Shown: one piece after another, positions 34,005-36,359 of the stretch
Layout of the letters: every line of letters begins with the position of its first letter
Numbering within the stretch: position 1 is the stretch's first letter
Source of the DNA: CAZKGE01 sp964541695
GTDB lineage: Bacteria; Bacillota; Clostridia; Christensenellales; CAG-138
DNA: 36,359 bases
Reading direction: 5' to 3'
NCBI GenBank assembly: GCA_964541695.1
Contig: CAZIRB010000012.1
Coordinates: forward strand, 1-36,359
Made by a program: the position numbers and the translations under genes
The notes under the pieces: generated by a model
What the model saw: only the letters and a program-made list of their open reading frames with translations
Told to the model about the DNA's origin: nothing
The model's database searches: none

Positions 34005-35216
34005 ATGGAACAAAACGCGCTGGACAGGCGTCGGGCGCTGCAAAATAAGATCGCGATCTACGCGGTGTGCTTCATCAACCTCGTGTACCTGCTGCCCTCC
34101 GTCGCGATGGCGGACCTGGTCGCGACGTTTTCGCATGTCCCGCAGGCCACCGTCATGCTGACGGTCTCGCTGCCGTGTTTGTTCTCCGTGGCCGGCATCC
34201 TCGCGCTGCCGCTTCTGCAGTCGCGCTTTTCGCTAAAGCGCATCACGCTTTCAGCGCTCACGCTCTCCGTGCTCGCCGGCGCGCTCTCGCTGCTGTTTCG
34301 CGCAAGCTTCGCGGCAATTCTGTCGTGCGCGGCGCTGCAGGGCGTCTCGTACGGCGTGTTCGTGTCCGTGTATCCGCTGCTCAACGCCGCGCGCTTTGCC
34401 GGCGAGGAGCGGGCAAGCGTAATGGGCGTCTCCACGGCGATGATCCAGCTCGGGCGGCTGACGATCCTGTTCTTCGGCGGGCTGCTCGCGGACATCGCGT
34501 GGTACTATGTGTTCTTCCTAATCGGCATGGTCGCGGTCGCGCTATTGATCGTCGCGCTGTTTCTGACGGACTGCGGCCCCGTCCCCGCCAAGCCGAGAAA
34601 GGACAGCCGCGCGCTGATTAAAAAGCTGTTTCAGTGCCCGTCGTTCTGGTATCTGGTCGCGACCGGAAGCCTGTATCTGCTGCTGTACTACAACGTCACG
34701 ACCTACGCCTCGCTCTACGTGCAGGGTAACCATCTCGGCACGGCCTCCGCGACCGGCACCGTCTCGTCGATTGCGAGCGGCGTGGCGGTGTTCACCGCGC
34801 TCGTCTCGGCGCGCGTGCGCCGCGTCACCGGCAAGTATACGAGCGCGTTCGCGTTCCTCGGCCTCGGCCTCGGGCTGTCCCTGCCGGGCATGTGGATCTC
34901 GCTGCCCGCCATCTGTATCGGCATGGTCGTCGCCTCGGTCGCCAAGTCGCAGCAGATGCCGCATCTGATGGATCAGATCGCGGGCGTCGGCGACGAGTCG
35001 CTGCGCACGGTGGCGATGTCCGTCGTGCAGACCGGCATCAACCTGGGCTACTTCCTCTCGCCCGAGATTACGACCTTCCTCGGCTCGGCCTTCGGCAACG
35101 GCAGCCCCGCCGCCGTGTTCGGCGCGTCGGGCGGGGTGGCGTTTGTGATCGGCCTTGCGATGCTCATCATTGAGAATCGACGGCGGAGCCAGCCGTCTCT
35201 GTCGTGCCTGTTGTAA
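34005..35216 (+). CDS. MFS transporter
   Basis: 403 residues with about 12 membrane helices in two halves joined by a cytoplasmic loop near residues 190-210 (PAKPRKDSRALIKK). The first half shows the usual short basic loop after helix 2 (QSRFSLKRIT). No motif fixes the substrate; drug or metabolite efflux is typical for such proteins. The start follows GGTGAG eight bases upstream. It is divergent from the MocR-type regulator, the common layout for a regulator and its transporter. The last 50 bp overlap the convergent RarD-type gene, so both 3' ends are coding on both strands. Confidence 0.87.
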   Translation: MEQNALDRRRALQNKIAIYAVCFINLVYLLPSVAMADLVATFSHVPQATVMLTVSLPCLFSVAGILALPLLQSRFSLKRITLSALTLSVLAGALSLLFRASFAAILSCAALQGVSYGVFVSVYPLLNAARFAGEERASVMGVSTAMIQLGRLTILFFGGLLADIAWYYVFFLIGMVAVALLIVALFLTDCGPVPAKPRKDSRALIKKLFQCPSFWYLVATGSLYLLLYYNVTTYASLYVQGNHLGTASATGTVSSIASGVAVFTALVSARVRRVTGKYTSAFAFLGLGLGLSLPGMWISLPAICIGMVVASVAKSQQMPHLMDQIAGVGDESLRTVAMSVVQTGINLGYFLSPEITTFLGSAFGNGSPAAVFGASGGVAFVIGLAMLIIENRRRSQPSLSCLL

Positions 35217-36093
35217 CCGCGGTGCGCCGCTGCACCCGCTCACGCCGGACAATGCCGGCCGAGAACAGCGCAAGGCCGAGCCAGATCAGTATAAACGGCA
35301 GCAACTGCCCGTCCCCGATCGTTTCGCCCATCAAGAACCCCGCAAACAGCATCAGCGTCGGGCTGACGTACTGCAAAAAGCCCATGACCGTGAACGGCAG
35401 CGTCGTCACGCCGCGCGTGTACAGCACCATCGGCACGGCCGTCGCCGGGCCCGTCATGATCAGCAGCAGCCACGTTCCGACCGACCACTGCGGCGCCGCG
35501 GCCCGCACGCCCGGCGACAGCAGCAAAAACCCGAGCGCAAACGGCGCGAGCAGCAGCGTTTCCACCGCGATGCTGACGATGCCGGACACGCCGGCGTATT
35601 TTTTCAGCACGCCGTAGGCGGAGAACGAGAGAGCGAGCGTGACCGCGACGAACGGGAACTTGCCGAGCCGCAGCGTTGCCGCGAGCACGCCCGCGGCCGC
35701 CAGCGCGAGCGCCGCCCATTCCATCGCGCCGCATTTTTCGTGGAACACGATCAGTCCGCAGGCAAACACGACGAGCGGGTTCATGTAGTATCCGAGGCTC
35801 GCGTCCATGACGTGGCCGGCGTTCACCGCCCAGATATAGACGCCCCAGTTGACCGAGATCACGGCGGCGGCGACCGCGAGGTAAAGCATCTTGCGGCGGC
35901 TGCGCAGTACCGCGAAGAACGCGTCCAGCCCGCCCGTGACCGCGAGCAGCAGCAGCGTGAACACGGCCGACAGCACGATCCGGCTGCTCAGCAGCACCAT
36001 AAAATTGACGTGCTCCAGCACATGCCAGAACAGCGGCAGCGCGCCCCACAGCGCGTAGCTCAGGAAACCGGCAAGAAAATCGTTTCGCTTCAT
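35167..36093 (-). CDS. RarD-type DMT/EamA permease
   Basis: 308 residues, ten membrane helices of the drug/metabolite transporter superfamily. The RarD signature is clear: NWGVYIWAVNAGHVMDASLGYYMNPLVV and, in the second half, TAVPMVLYTRGVTTLPFTVMGFLQYVSPTLM. The substrate is unknown. ATG 36093 has GAGGG eight bases upstream; an ATG and TTG 15-18 bases further out lie before that site. TAGAAT (36134-36129) is a possible -10. The C-terminal 50 bp overlap the MFS gene on the other strand. Confidence 0.9.
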   Translation of the reverse strand: MKRNDFLAGFLSYALWGALPLFWHVLEHVNFMVLLSSRIVLSAVFTLLLLAVTGGLDAFFAVLRSRRKMLYLAVAAAVISVNWGVYIWAVNAGHVMDASLGYYMNPLVVFACGLIVFHEKCGAMEWAALALAAAGVLAATLRLGKFPFVAVTLALSFSAYGVLKKYAGVSGIVSIAVETLLLAPFALGFLLLSPGVRAAAPQWSVGTWLLLIMTGPATAVPMVLYTRGVTTLPFTVMGFLQYVSPTLMLFAGFLMGETIGDGQLLPFILIWLGLALFSAGIVRRERVQRRTAVTTGTTETAGSAVDSQ

Positions 36094-36254
36094 ACGGCAG
36101 GCCCTCATCAAAAATTCGACAATGCATTATTCTAACATAAGGATGGGCGGAAAGAAAGGGCGAATGTGGGGGGTACGGGGGCACTGGGGCGGGATTTCCC
36201 TTCTGTGGGCGCAGGGTTCGGGATTTTTTCCGAGGCGCTGGGTGCCGTGACTTC

Positions 36255-36345
36255 TTTCTGAGGGCTCCGCCCTCAGGCACCCGCCAAAGGACCGACGGCC
36301 CTTTGGAAACCCTTTCTGGCGGCTATCATCATCCGCCACAGGCGG
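36255..36345. repeat. Mosaic palindromic repeat element, copy 3 (may be cut by the window end)
   Basis: TGAGGG-ctccg-CCCTCA (36259-36275), then a CCGCCAAAGG...CCCTTTGGaaaccc module (about 36281-36311), the same modules as copies 1 and 2. The stretch 36136-36254 between it and the RarD promoter is G-rich and holds nothing I can identify. Confidence 0.7.
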
Positions 36346-36359
36346 CGCTCGGCTGCGGC

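Overview
The window is a GC-rich stretch of a low-redundancy bacterial chromosome, most likely a Clostridia-type Firmicute. Supporting signs are a SpoIID sporulation protein, DnaD/DnaC primosome genes, a DUF3048 (YerB-type) lipoprotein, a perfect Gram-positive LexA box, strong AGGAGG-type ribosome sites, and a secA-prfB pair. Two runs of exactly 100 N mark scaffold joins, so this is a draft genome or MAG. The genus cannot be read from the sequence.

Layout. 1-3903 (minus): a small membrane protein and a coupled ABC export operon (ATPase, exported Ig-like membrane protein, MacB/FtsX permease). 4096-9146 (plus): metY and metA for methionine synthesis via O-acetylhomoserine, a NOL1/NOP2/Sun RNA methyltransferase carrying an unusual repeat insertion, and a purine/methylthio-nucleoside phosphorylase. 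9165-9395 is a mosaic palindromic repeat. 9404-13228 (minus): oligoendopeptidase F with a small acidic protein, then SOS-regulated dinB with a coupled small partner. 13254-15645 (plus): an exported metallo-beta-lactamase-fold hydrolase, 400 bp of degenerate repeats, and a YcaQ-type DNA glycosylase. 15657-19331 (minus, after a second mosaic repeat): DUF3048 lipoprotein, membrane-anchored cohesin-domain protein, small lipoprotein, TrmN6-type methyltransferase.

19400-20027 (plus) is a NusG-domain-II/Gx-transporter pair cut by the second gap. spoIID (minus) is cut from the other side. 20784-24077 (plus) is the overlapping chain dnaD-dnaC-rsmI-dtxR. 24052-30793 (minus) holds DUF4153-HTH-DUF2975 (own promoter with palindromes), an atypical amino-acid kinase, prfB and secA. 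30836-31500 (plus) is a HAD phosphatase. 31506-33906 (minus) holds a YdjC/ChbG deacetylase and a MocR-type regulator that has lost its PLP lysine. The regulator is divergent from an MFS transporter (34005-35216), which overlaps a convergent RarD-type permease. A third mosaic repeat closes the window.

Most genes are ordinary housekeeping. The most interesting signals are the MocR protein without its PLP lysine, the in-frame repeat insertion in the RNA methyltransferase, several promoters whose -10 box sits only 6-10 nt before the ATG (predicted leaderless or nearly leaderless mRNAs), an iron-type DtxR without an SH3 domain, and the first gap, which a 55-bp duplicated flank shows to be an assembly artefact. 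I see no CRISPR array, tRNA, rRNA, integrase, transposase or phage gene, and no convincing new multi-gene system.
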